From Oscillospiraceae bacterium (GTDB taxonomy: Bacteria > Bacillota_A > Clostridia > Oscillospirales > Oscillospiraceae), in the NCBI GenBank assembly GCA_017481325.1, contig JAFUPG010000042.1:1-11355 (forward strand): DNA of 11,355 nucleotides, given 5' to 3'. The notes beneath the pieces were generated by a model, which saw nothing but the letters and a program-made list of their open reading frames with translations, was not told the origin of the DNA and made no database searches. A program made the translations under genes and the position numbers. This document shows positions 1 to 5,814 of the stretch, in pieces. Numbering within the stretch: the stretch's first letter is position 1; each line of letters starts with the position of its first letter.

Positions 1-83
1 CTCCCCCAAGACCCCCTCCCCCGCTGCGCGTAAACGCTACATAACACAATTCGAATTTTCACCAGTTCGACAAATTTCTGTTT

Positions 84-110
84 GACTTCCCGTGTGTGGG
101 ACGTTTTTTT
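84..110 (+). terminator. Possible terminator of an upstream gene outside the window
   Basis: A short stem (TCCC at 87-90 pairing with GGGA at 97-100, weakly extendable outward) is followed by seven T residues at about 104-110. This has the layout of a weak intrinsic terminator for a plus-strand gene left of the window. The stem is short and no such gene is visible, so this is only a suggestion. Confidence 0.3.
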
Positions 111-233
111 CTAATGATTATTTGCAATGATTATTCGTTAAGTTCCTTTGTGCTAAATATGTGCATTTTACATAATTATATTATGGTAAATTTGTGGAGC
201 AGCTGTAGATGCATTGCCTGTCGGTGATGCCAC

Positions 234-253
234 GGGCAGGATGTATCCTGCCC
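234..253. repeat. Perfect 9-bp inverted repeat (hairpin)
   Basis: GGGCAGGAT at 234-242 is the exact reverse complement of ATCCTGCCC at 245-253, with a 2-base gap. A second dyad, GGCGCG/CGCGCC, follows about 40 bases later and ends in the same CCCTACG-like string. The two look like related palindromic intergenic units. No T-tract follows, so they are not terminators. Confidence 0.6.
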
Positions 254-332
254 CTACGCATTCTGACGGTGGTGAGGCAGGTCTTGGCGCGCCTGGTAGT
301 CGCGCCCTACGGTGGTAATTGGCAGTGCAGCC

Positions 333-452
333 AACTGTTCGTCAAATTTCTGTTTGACGGACGAAATAATCCAAATCCGTGCCGGAGGCACACCGCGGTT
401 TTTCATCCTTCGTTATTCGTTCGCAGCATTAAGATGCTGCGGTAAATTTCTG
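333..452 (+). repeat. Dispersed intergenic repeat, copy A (plus orientation)
   Basis: The ordered modules are an AACTGTTCG lead-in, a GTCAAA/TTTGAC hairpin at 341-357, an AAATCCGTGCC..GGCAC hairpin near 373-391, an ATTCGT-rich tract, and a perfect CGCAGCAT/ATGCTGCG hairpin at 422-441, ending in GGTAAATTTCTG. The same order recurs in plus orientation at about 8141-8270 and in inverse orientation at about 4817-4913. The copy sits just upstream of the sigma-operon promoter. Confidence 0.7.
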
Positions 453-497
453 TATATTTTTCTGATTTCCGAAAAGATTTCTCCCTATTTTGGGATC

Positions 498-503
498 TAT
501 AAT
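498..503 (+). promoter_or_regulatory. -10 box of the sigma-factor operon
   Basis: A perfect TATAAT lies 34 bases before the chosen GTG start, which would give a leader of about 28 bases containing the AAGGAGG site. No good TTGACA-like -35 box is present at 16-18 bp, so a different sigma factor, possibly the operon's own product, or an activator may be involved. A perfect 12-bp palindrome, TTCTGCGCAGAA at 514-525, lies between the likely start site and the ribosome binding site and could be an operator. Confidence 0.4.
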
Positions 504-537
504 CATAGAAATGTTCTGCGCAGAAGGAGGTGGGGGA

Positions 538-1083
538 GTGACCGATGAAAAATTGCTGTTATTAATCCAAAAGCGGGAGCAGGAGGCGCTGCTCTGCCTG
601 CAGGAGCGATATGAGGCCTACTGCCGCAAGATCGCCTGGTCGCTGCTTCGGGACGAACAGACGGTTTCGGAATGTCTCAATGATGTCTGGCTCTCCCTCT
701 GGAGCAGCCCGGAGATGCCCCGTGACCTGAAGGCTTGGCTGGCGAAGGTCACCCGCAATGCTGCCCTCCACCGCATCCGCAGCAGCGAGGCACAGAAACG
801 CTCCGGCTGCACTGTCCTTCTGGACGAACTGGCGGAGTGCATCCCCGACCCTCTGCGCCAGCAGGAGACGGAAACACAATGGCTGAAGGAGCTGCTGGAG
901 AACTTTTTACGCACCTTAAAGAAAGAGGAACGCTATGTATTTCTGCGCCGTTACCGGTACGGATACACCATCGGGGAATTAGCCGCAGAGCTGTCCTGGC
1001 GGGAGGCGAAGGTCAACAGCCTGCTGTACCGCCTGCGGCAGCGGCTGAAAGAATGTCTTCAGAAGGAGGGATACCGATTATGA
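538..1083 (+). CDS. ECF-like RNA polymerase sigma factor (sigma-70 family)
   Basis: A 181-residue protein of the size and layout of ECF-type sigma factors. Residues about 15-82 match region 2: an acidic, helical stretch with NDVWLSLW at 48-55, then KAWLAKVTRNAALHRIR, the usual promoter-melting part. Residues about 118-175 match region 4, with a helix-turn-helix in the YTIGELAAELSWREAKVNSL area. The GTG start at 538 is chosen because AAGGAGG at 524-530 lies 7 bases upstream; the longer frame beginning with TTG at 490 would run through the TATAAT box and has no ribosome site. The stop overlaps the next gene's start (ATGA), so the two are translationally coupled. It probably directs transcription of this operon and others in response to an envelope signal; the signal and regulon cannot be read from sequence. 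Confidence 0.85.
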   Translation: MTDEKLLLLIQKREQEALLCLQERYEAYCRKIAWSLLRDEQTVSECLNDVWLSLWSSPEMPRDLKAWLAKVTRNAALHRIRSSEAQKRSGCTVLLDELAECIPDPLRQQETETQWLKELLENFLRTLKKEERYVFLRRYRYGYTIGELAAELSWREAKVNSLLYRLRQRLKECLQKEGYRL

Positions 1084-1985
1084 ATGAATGGAATTTATTT
1101 GAGGCCCTGGGCGAGATCGAGGATCCTCTCCTTTCGCCGCCAAAACAGAAGCACTTCCACTGGAAGAAAAACGGTCTCCGTGTGGCGCTGATCGCTGCGG
1201 TGCTGAGCCTCCTGGCGGGGACGGTTTTGGCTGTGGGCATCGGCGTGGGTGTGCGCTACGGGGAGCAGACCGTGACCCTGGAGGGCATTTCCCTGTCCCA
1301 GGATGCGCCGCAAAACCTCAGCTACCAAACGGCGCAGATCCAATATGAGCTCCACACCGTCACCACCTCCGCTCAAAGCTACCTGACCCAAGCGTTGACA
1401 GCGGCTTGGGCGCAGCACAGCGGCGAGGGGCTCTACGACCTGAAAAATACTGACGGGAGTCTTCGAAATTTCGGCACCGTTGCCGAAGCGGAGCAATTTT
1501 TCGGCATCGACCTCATGGACAGCCCGGAGCTTTCCGAGCTGATCCGGGGGGTCTATGTGACCATGGTGGTGGCAGATTCGGCACAGGCCGCTGCCTGTGA
1601 TACCCAAGGCGATCCGATTTCTCCCGACGGTCTGCTGATCTACCTCTCTCTGCGCCGTGGGGAGCTGTCCAACACCGCATTGGATGTCCGACTGGTCAGC
1701 GAGGCCGGGATCACGATTTTTGTCCCCCTGACCGAGGCTTTTGTCCAAAGTCAAAGAGAACAGACCCTCTATTCCCACGACAGCGCTTTTACGGAGAGCG
1801 GTCTCATGACCGCCGAGGGCAAGAGTCTGCTTCTGCTGGAAAACAGCGACACCTCTCTGGGGCAGGTGGGCTATGCCGCCTGGTGCGACAATGGCCTGGG
1901 CTATCTGGCGCACCTGAAAACCTATCCCCAAGGCTATGCCACACCCCTGTCCCTCTTAGCCCCTCTGCTGGGGCGCATTCACTGA
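1080..1985 (+). CDS. Single-pass membrane protein, probable anti-sigma factor
   Basis: A 301-residue protein with a short charged cytoplasmic N-terminus (about residues 1-32, ending in HFHWKKNG), one hydrophobic segment (about 33-58, rich in Ala, Leu, Val and Gly) and a long domain of about 240 residues that should lie outside the membrane. The ATG at 1080 overlaps the sigma stop codon, with AAGGAGGG at about 1063-1070 as ribosome site. This topology and coupling are typical of anti-sigma factors of ECF sigma genes in Clostridia: the N-terminus would hold the sigma factor at the membrane and the outer domain would sense the signal. No zinc-binding anti-sigma motif (HxxxCxxC) is seen, and I do not recognise the outer domain. 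Its role is inferred from position and topology. Confidence 0.65.
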   Translation: MNEWNLFEALGEIEDPLLSPPKQKHFHWKKNGLRVALIAAVLSLLAGTVLAVGIGVGVRYGEQTVTLEGISLSQDAPQNLSYQTAQIQYELHTVTTSAQSYLTQALTAAWAQHSGEGLYDLKNTDGSLRNFGTVAEAEQFFGIDLMDSPELSELIRGVYVTMVVADSAQAAACDTQGDPISPDGLLIYLSLRRGELSNTALDVRLVSEAGITIFVPLTEAFVQSQREQTLYSHDSAFTESGLMTAEGKSLLLLENSDTSLGQVGYAAWCDNGLGYLAHLKTYPQGYATPLSLLAPLLGRIH

Positions 1986-2000
1986 GAAAGGAGCGAGAAA

Positions 2001-3278
2001 ATGAAACGAATATTGGCTTTATGCCTTCTTTTGGCGCTGCTGCTCAGCGCCTGCGGCGAGACCGTGCCCTCCTATGAGCAGCCTGCGACCTCCGTGCCTG
2101 CGACAAATAACCTGTCTGAGGCAACAGAGCCTTCTCTTCAACTGCCGGAAATTTCAGAACCCGGTACGGTGCTGAGCCTCCCCAAGGACGAATCCATGCT
2201 GCGGCCGGAGAAGAGGATTTTTGCGGATGGAGATGGTGTCTACTATGCAAATAGTCACCTGCAGCGCTATGATGAGGAAAAAGACCGTATGGAGATCTGC
2301 TGTTTTCGGGCAAATTGCACCCATATGGACGAAAACTGCGGCGCATGGCTAAACGGCGATTCCAGTGGGCTGCGCTTTGCTCTGCGGGAAAAAGTCGCCT
2401 TTTTCCTTTGCAGTGAGGAAAATGAGTATGGCGAAGACCTGCGCCTGGAGTTCTACACCGCCGACCTTACAAGCGGTGTGCGCCGCAGCTACCATCAGGT
2501 TGTGGCAGGAACCGGGCAGGAGATCTTCCCGGGAGACCTGCTGATCTGCGGAAACCGGGCTCTTTTGAGCTATGCCGTTGGGGAGAATTATGAGGGAAAT
2601 CGGCCCCAAAGCAAGACCCAGTATATCCTGGCCTTTGACTTGGCCGATGGGACAATGACCACGGTGATGTGCCGTGAAATTGAGCATGACGCCATCTATG
2701 ACCTCTGGGGCATGAACGAGAGCCATCTGATCCTGGCCTACCATCACGGCGGCGGCATCCGCTCCTACGGTGATGTCAATTCCGGTGATATCCCCACCTA
2801 CGGCTACGACGAATATGTGCGGGATGTCCACCGCTGGGTACTTTTGGAGTATCCCATCGAGGAAAATGCGAAATGGTCGCAGCAAATTTGTGCCAGCGAG
2901 GCCGGTTCGGAGCTGGAACTTTTCAGCTACAGCAGCTTTTACGGCGGAAAGCTCTATTATCTTGCCAATTCTTATCTTAAGGTCTACGACCTCAGTACCC
3001 ACAAAAACGAAACACTCTTCTATCTTCCCGGCATTGCAAATCTCTTCTGCGCTGACGGCAAGGTTTTTTACCGCACTTATGCCAAGGAATTCTTCTACTA
3101 CGATCTGACGACCGAACAGGTTGTTCAATACCAAAAAGAGTCCCTATGGGAGCAGTTTACCATTCTCTACGAGACCGATGACAGTTTTCTGGGAAAAAAC
3201 AGTATCTTCAACTGGCTGAAGATCAAAAAGGAAGATTTTTACGAGGAAAACTACGATGCCGCCATCGCCTATCCGTAA
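2001..3278 (+). CDS. Secreted lipoprotein of the sigma operon, function unknown
   Basis: A 425-residue protein with a classic lipoprotein signal: Lys-Arg, a Leu/Ala-rich core and lipobox LSAC with the lipidated cysteine at residue 18. A Ser/Thr/Pro/Glu-rich linker to about residue 60 precedes a globular part rich in aromatic, Tyr-Asp and Gly-Lys-Leu-Tyr-Tyr segments, suggestive of repeated beta structure such as a propeller. A cysteine-histidine cluster (C100, C101, C106, H108, C113; pattern CC-x4-C-x-H-x4-C) recalls a motif seen in clostridial lipoproteins of unknown role and could bind metal or form disulfides. The ATG at 2001 follows AAAGGAG by 7 bases and lies 15 bases after the preceding stop, so it is co-transcribed with the sigma and anti-sigma genes. 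It may be a sensor partner or a target of that system. Confidence 0.7.
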   Translation: MKRILALCLLLALLLSACGETVPSYEQPATSVPATNNLSEATEPSLQLPEISEPGTVLSLPKDESMLRPEKRIFADGDGVYYANSHLQRYDEEKDRMEICCFRANCTHMDENCGAWLNGDSSGLRFALREKVAFFLCSEENEYGEDLRLEFYTADLTSGVRRSYHQVVAGTGQEIFPGDLLICGNRALLSYAVGENYEGNRPQSKTQYILAFDLADGTMTTVMCREIEHDAIYDLWGMNESHLILAYHHGGGIRSYGDVNSGDIPTYGYDEYVRDVHRWVLLEYPIEENAKWSQQICASEAGSELELFSYSSFYGGKLYYLANSYLKVYDLSTHKNETLFYLPGIANLFCADGKVFYRTYAKEFFYYDLTTEQVVQYQKESLWEQFTILYETDDSFLGKNSIFNWLKIKKEDFYEENYDAAIAYP

Positions 3279-3286
3279 AAATAAAA

Positions 3287-3316
3287 GCATAGCCCCCCGA
3301 CGGTCAAGCATAGGAT
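3287..3316 (+). promoter_or_regulatory. Candidate sigma-E-type promoter for spoIVA
   Basis: GCATAGC at 3287-3293 and CATAGGAT at 3309-3316 resemble the mother-cell sigma-E elements (a -35 centred on ATA, a -10 like CATACAAT), with 17 bases between ATA and CATA. B. subtilis spoIVA is transcribed by sigma E, which supports the reading. Both boxes are imperfect (5 of 7 and 6 of 8 positions). Transcription would start near 3322-3325. Confidence 0.35.
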
Positions 3317-3341
3317 GTACCACGAGACTGTTAGGGGGGCT
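3291..3341 (+). promoter_or_regulatory. Hairpin that buries the spoIVA ribosome binding site
   Basis: AGCCCCCC at 3291-3298 is the exact complement of GGGGGGCT at 3334-3341. The stem can extend inward by about 7 pairs (3299-3305 with 3326-3332, including two G-U pairs and a bulged A3333), leaving a loop of about 20 bases. The right arm contains the G-rich Shine-Dalgarno sequence of spoIVA. No T-run follows, so it is not an ordinary terminator. Confidence 0.65.
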
Positions 3342-3347
3342 AAAACT

Positions 3348-4820
3348 ATGAGTAATCTTTACGCCGACATTGCAAAGCGGACGGGCGGCGACATCTATAT
3401 CGGTGTGGTGGGGCCCGTGCGGACGGGGAAATCCACCCTGATCAAGCGGCTGATGGAGGAGCTGGTGATCCCCAATATTGAGGATCTCTACCGCAGGGAG
3501 CGGGCTAAGGATGAGCTGCCCCAGAGCGGCTCCGGCAAGACCATTATGACTGCCGAGCCCAAGTTCATCCCCGAGGAGGCAGTGCAGATCTGCCCCGACG
3601 GGGCGGCGACCCTGTCGGTGCGGCTCATCGATTCTGTGGGCTATATGGTGCCCGGCGCCATCGGAGCCACAGAGGACGGCATGCCCCGCATGGTCACCAC
3701 GCCCTGGTTTGACCGGGAGATCCCCATGACCGAGGCGGCAGAACTGGGGACGAAAAAGGTCATGGAGGAGCACTGCACCATCGGCATCGTGGTCACCACC
3801 GACGGCACCATTACGGATCTGCCCCGGTCAGAGTATCTGGAGGCAGAGGAACGAGCCATTCGGGATATGCAGGCCACGGGGAAGCCTTTTCTGGTGCTGG
3901 TGAATTCCGCCTCGCCGGAGAGCAGCGAGGCTCATGTCCTTCGGGATTATATTGCCCGAACCTACGCTGTCAGTGCCAAGGTGCTGGACTGTCAGGCCCT
4001 GACCCAGAGCGATCTGAAGGCGCTGCTGAAGGAACTGCTCTATGCCTTCCCTCTGCGGCAGATGCAGGTGTTCCTGCCGCCCTGGGTGCAGGCGCTGGAG
4101 ACGGCAGATCCCCTGAAGCAGGCGCTCTATGAGGCGCTGCAGCAGAATGCGAAGAATATCAGCCGCCTGGCAGAGGCAGAGCCTGCCCTGGAAAAGGTGG
4201 CGCAGCTGGAGCAGATCTGCGGCTATCACATCGACGAGGTGGATTTAGGTAGCGGCACAGTCAGCTGCACCTTAGACTTTGACGAGGGGCTCTTCTATCG
4301 GATCTTAGGCCAGAAAACCGGCTTCGAAATCGAGGACGACGGACAGCTGCTGTCCCTACTCACTGCCCTGGCCCAGATGAAGAAGCAGTATGACAAGATT
4401 GCCACCGCCTTAGAGGAGGTTAAGGCCACGGGCTACGGCATCGTCATGCCGGGGCAGGAGGAGCTTCACATGGAGGTGCCGGAGATCGTCAAAAAGGGCA
4501 GCGCCTACGGTGTCAAGCTGAAGGCCAGCGCCCCCTCCATCCATATGCTGCGGGCGGATATCAAGACAGAGATCAGCCCCATGGTGGGGGATGAGCAGCA
4601 GTCCGAGGAGCTGGTGAAGTACCTCTTAGGGGAGTACGAGGGCAACACGGAGAAGCTGTGGGAGAGCAATATTTTCGGCAAGTCGGTCTTTGAACTGGTG
4701 AACGAAGGCCTCACCACCAAGCTCCGCCGTATGCCCGAAGATGCACGCTACAAGCTGAAAGACACCCTGACCAAAATCGTCAACGAAGGGGCCAACGGCC
4801 TCATTTGCCTGCTGCTGTAA
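3348..4820 (+). CDS. spoIVA: Stage IV sporulation protein A, spore coat ATPase
   Basis: A 490-residue protein, almost the same length as B. subtilis SpoIVA (492). SpoIVA is a cytoskeletal ATPase made in the mother cell; it polymerises on the forespore surface as the basement layer of the coat and is needed for cortex formation. The N-terminus has the family hallmark RTGGDIYIGVVGPVRTGKST with its Walker A element (about residues 11-30), followed by DELPQS, GKTIMTAEPKF and DSVGYMVPGA (the Walker B/sensor area). The middle and C-terminal domains keep SIHMLRADIKTEISP, EQQSEELVKYL and the ending RYKLKDTLTKIVNEG plus a hydrophobic tail that helps membrane anchoring through SpoVM. The ATG at 3348 is chosen over 3315 because AGGGGGG at 3333-3339 lies 8 bases before it and family alignment begins here. 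The gene is intact. Its Shine-Dalgarno lies in a hairpin and its stop codon lies in a repeat end. Confidence 0.97.
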   Translation: MSNLYADIAKRTGGDIYIGVVGPVRTGKSTLIKRLMEELVIPNIEDLYRRERAKDELPQSGSGKTIMTAEPKFIPEEAVQICPDGAATLSVRLIDSVGYMVPGAIGATEDGMPRMVTTPWFDREIPMTEAAELGTKKVMEEHCTIGIVVTTDGTITDLPRSEYLEAEERAIRDMQATGKPFLVLVNSASPESSEAHVLRDYIARTYAVSAKVLDCQALTQSDLKALLKELLYAFPLRQMQVFLPPWVQALETADPLKQALYEALQQNAKNISRLAEAEPALEKVAQLEQICGYHIDEVDLGSGTVSCTLDFDEGLFYRILGQKTGFEIEDDGQLLSLLTALAQMKKQYDKIATALEEVKATGYGIVMPGQEELHMEVPEIVKKGSAYGVKLKASAPSIHMLRADIKTEISPMVGDEQQSEELVKYLLGEYEGNTEKLWESNIFGKSVFELVNEGLTTKLRRMPEDARYKLKDTLTKIVNEGANGLICLLL

Positions 4821-5040
4821 ACAGGAATTTACCGCAGCACCGTATTGCTGCGAACTAATAACTAATAGCTAAGGACTAAAAACTGAGGTGTGCCTCCGGC
4901 ACGGATTTTAATTCATCGGCGGAGCACCCGCAAGGGGTACGCCGCATCTGTAGCGCTCCTTCGTCGCTGACAGCTGCGCTGCCGATACCTCAGTTATTTT
5001 TCGTTATTAGTCATTCGTTCTAAGAGAAATTTCTGTTTAC
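4817..5040. mobile_element. MITE-like element with inverted ends, copy B
   Basis: The ends GTAAACAGGAATTT (4817-4830) and AAATTTCTGTTTAC (5027-5040) are inverted repeats with 13 of 14 matches. Further in, CTGAGGT (about 4883-4889) and ACCTCAG (about 4986-4992) are also inverted. The left arm is copy A in reverse orientation, with a CGCAGCA/TGCTGCG hairpin at 4833-4852 and a GTGCC..GGCAC hairpin near 4889-4902. The centre is a 60-bp block also found at 7988-8047. No ORF is present. The left end includes the TAA of spoIVA. Confidence 0.6.
4924..4983 (+). repeat. 60-bp direct repeat, first copy
   Basis: This block matches 7988-8047 at 56 of 60 positions in the same orientation. It begins GCACCCGCAAGGGGTAC, where ACCC/GGGT can pair around GCAA, and ends CAGCTGCGCTGCC. 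It forms the centre of the 4817-5040 element. Confidence 0.8.
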
Positions 5041-5065
5041 CGTTGCGCCGGACACATCATTCCAT

Positions 5066-5106
5066 AAGAAGAACAGGCTTGCCTTTTGGCTAAGCCTGTT
5101 CTTCTT
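5066..5106. terminator. Bidirectional intrinsic terminator
   Basis: AAGAAGAACAGGCTT at 5066-5080 is the exact complement of AAGCCTGTTCTTCTT at 5092-5106, a 15-bp stem with an 11-base loop, and the plus strand continues with TT. It overlaps the last codons of the minus-strand pseudogene (stop at 5090-5092 inside the loop) and can end that transcript. On the plus strand it can end read-through from spoIVA. Confidence 0.8.
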
Positions 5107-5284
5107 TTCTATGGAGATTTAAGGGAATGACTTCTGCCGGACTTTGGCGCTCTCTTGCCTTCCATCCGGCAAGAAAGGCGGCACGGACAAGAGTAAAAAT
5201 AGCAGCCTGCGCCTGATCGTAGGCTTCCTGCTCTAAAAACTCGGAAAAGGCCAGTTCAAAATTATCATTCTACATGATCGTCAC
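5090..5284 (-). pseudogene. Small ORF interrupted by TAG at codon 5
   Basis: Read on the minus strand, codons GTG ACG ATC ATG are followed by TAG (5270-5272) and then an uninterrupted frame of 59 sense codons to a TAG at 5090-5092. The frame begins NDNFELAFSEFLEQ and continues with FTLVRAAFLAGWKA at about residues 30-43, amphipathic helices with protein-like composition that resemble small hypothetical proteins encoded beside XRE regulators on clostridial mobile elements. A G-rich ribosome-like site (GAGAGGGG) lies just upstream, together with a TTGTAT-16-TATAAT promoter and a terminator at the end, so the gene is complete apart from the nonsense codon. A GAG or CAG to TAG change would explain it. 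It is divergent to the XRE gene. No other start codon in this frame comes soon after the TAG. Function unknown. Confidence 0.6.
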
Positions 5285-5302
5285 ATCCCCTCTCTGCTCT
5301 GT

Positions 5303-5330
5303 ATTATATCACAAAAACGAGTAAATACAA
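5303..5330 (-). promoter_or_regulatory. Promoter of the interrupted small ORF
   Basis: On the minus strand, TTGTAT (complement of 5325-5330) and TATAAT (complement of 5303-5308) are 16 bases apart, about 20 bases before the GTG/ATG codons of the small ORF. The -35 box overlaps one arm of the 5321-5348 inverted repeat, as expected for a repressible promoter. Confidence 0.5.
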
Positions 5331-5348
5331 CATAATATGAGTATTTAC
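5319..5348. promoter_or_regulatory. Inverted repeat, probable operator of the XRE regulator
   Basis: GTAAATAC at 5321-5328 and GTATTTAC at 5341-5348 form a perfect 8-bp dyad with 12 bases between. GAGT occurs at 5319, 5339, 5356 and 5372, and a GAGT..ACTC half-dyad lies at 5372-5384. Sites of this type between a regulator and a divergent gene are usual operators for Cro/CI-like proteins. Binding is inferred. Confidence 0.45.
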
Positions 5349-5409
5349 ACAGATTGAGTTGTTAATATTTTGAGTCTTTTACTCTAAAATAGATACAGAG
5401 GTGATCTGC

Positions 5410-5637
5410 GTGGATCGACACTATAAGGAATACATCCAAATCGGATTGAATATTATGCGCTGCAGGAAAGAGCAAGGCTTGACCCAGGAACAGCTGGCAG
5501 AAATGACGGGGTATAGCCGCAACCATATTCAGCGAGTGGAGACGGCAGCCTCCAAGCCTACAGTGGGACTGCTCCTGGATTTATCGGCAGCTTTGGATGT
5601 GCCTGTAGAACAGCTTTTAGAAATTCGTAGAAAATAA
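5410..5637 (+). CDS. XRE/Cro-CI family helix-turn-helix regulator
   Basis: A 75-residue protein made almost entirely of one HTH_3 domain. After a short lead, residues about 10-65 show the classic pattern: LNIMRCRKEQGLTQEQLAEM (helices 1-2), TGYSRNHIQRVET (recognition helix) and PTVGLLLDLSAALDVPVEQLL (helices 4-5). The GTG at 5410 is chosen because AGAGGTGA at 5396-5403 is an ideal ribosome site 6 bases before it; the GTG at 5401 lies inside that site. A TAAAAT box at 5385-5390 may be its -10. It is divergent to the interrupted small ORF across an AT-rich region with dyads, so it probably represses itself and that gene. A strong terminator follows at once. Small XRE regulators of this kind are common on integrative elements. 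Confidence 0.85.
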   Translation: MDRHYKEYIQIGLNIMRCRKEQGLTQEQLAEMTGYSRNHIQRVETAASKPTVGLLLDLSAALDVPVEQLLEIRRK

Positions 5638-5670
5638 AACGGTGTGCAAAATACAATTGCACACCGTTTT
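5636..5670 (+). terminator. Intrinsic terminator of the XRE gene
   Basis: AAAACGGTGTGCAA at 5636-5649 pairs perfectly with TTGCACACCGTTTT at 5657-5670 around a 7-base loop, ending in four T residues. The left arm begins in the stop codon region. Confidence 0.85.
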
Positions 5671-5760
5671 GCGACCTTAAAGGCATTAGCTTCCTTCCAC
5701 AAAACCAGCATTGATTATTTGCCGGACTTGACGGATGAGAAAAGCCATATCTACCGAAAC
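5671..5760 (+). pseudogene. C-terminal scrap of an XRE-type repressor
   Basis: In the frame starting at 5671 the translation contains LKALASFHKTSIDYLPDLTDE followed by KSHIYR. This is very like the end of many Firmicutes XRE regulators, where an LxxLAxFYxTSxDYLLGLTDE-type string closes the HTH domain. There is no start codon or helix-turn-helix upstream, because the piece begins right after the terminator of the neighbouring XRE gene. It has no stop of its own before the phosphate gene's terminator. I read it as a leftover of a second regulator joined here by deletion. Chance similarity cannot be excluded for 30 codons. Confidence 0.5.
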
Positions 5761-5772
5761 GGAAATAACGAC

Positions 5773-5808
5773 AAAGCGACAAGCTTCTTTCCGAAACTTG
5801 TCGCTTTT
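5773..5808 (-). terminator. Terminator of the Na/Pi cotransporter gene
   Basis: AAAGCGACAAG at 5773-5783 pairs with CTTGTCGCTTT at 5797-5807 around a 13-base loop, just after the stop of the minus-strand gene. The following minus-strand sequence is only moderately T-rich (GTCGTTATTT). Confidence 0.65.
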
Positions 5809-5814
5809 GTGTAT

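Larger units (their letters stand above)
1..537. other. Gene-free region with palindromic repeats and the sigma-operon promoter
   Basis: No credible gene starts here; the short open frames have no ribosome binding site and lie over repeats. Visible content includes a weak terminator-like hairpin near 84-110, a 10-bp direct repeat AATGATTATT at 113-122 and 126-135, a perfect 9-bp inverted repeat at 234-253, a shorter GGCGCG/CGCGCC inverted repeat near 287-307, one copy of the dispersed repeat at about 333-452, and a -10 box at 498-503. Confidence 0.6.

Noticed and set aside
490..537. N-terminal extension of the sigma factor from a TTG at 490
   Set aside because: The extension covers the TATAAT box and the ribosome site, has no Shine-Dalgarno of its own and does not fit the family's N-terminus.
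209..548. Two short plus-strand frames upstream of the sigma gene
   Set aside because: They run through palindromic repeats, have no ribosome sites and have composition unlike real proteins.
1095..3134. Long minus-strand frames opposite the membrane protein and lipoprotein genes
   Set aside because: These are shadow frames of well-supported plus-strand genes that have good ribosome sites, a transmembrane segment and a lipobox.
3291..3341. Reading the hairpin before spoIVA as a plain terminator of the lipoprotein operon
   Set aside because: The stem is strong but is followed by TAAAACTATG, with no T-run, and its right arm is the spoIVA ribosome site.
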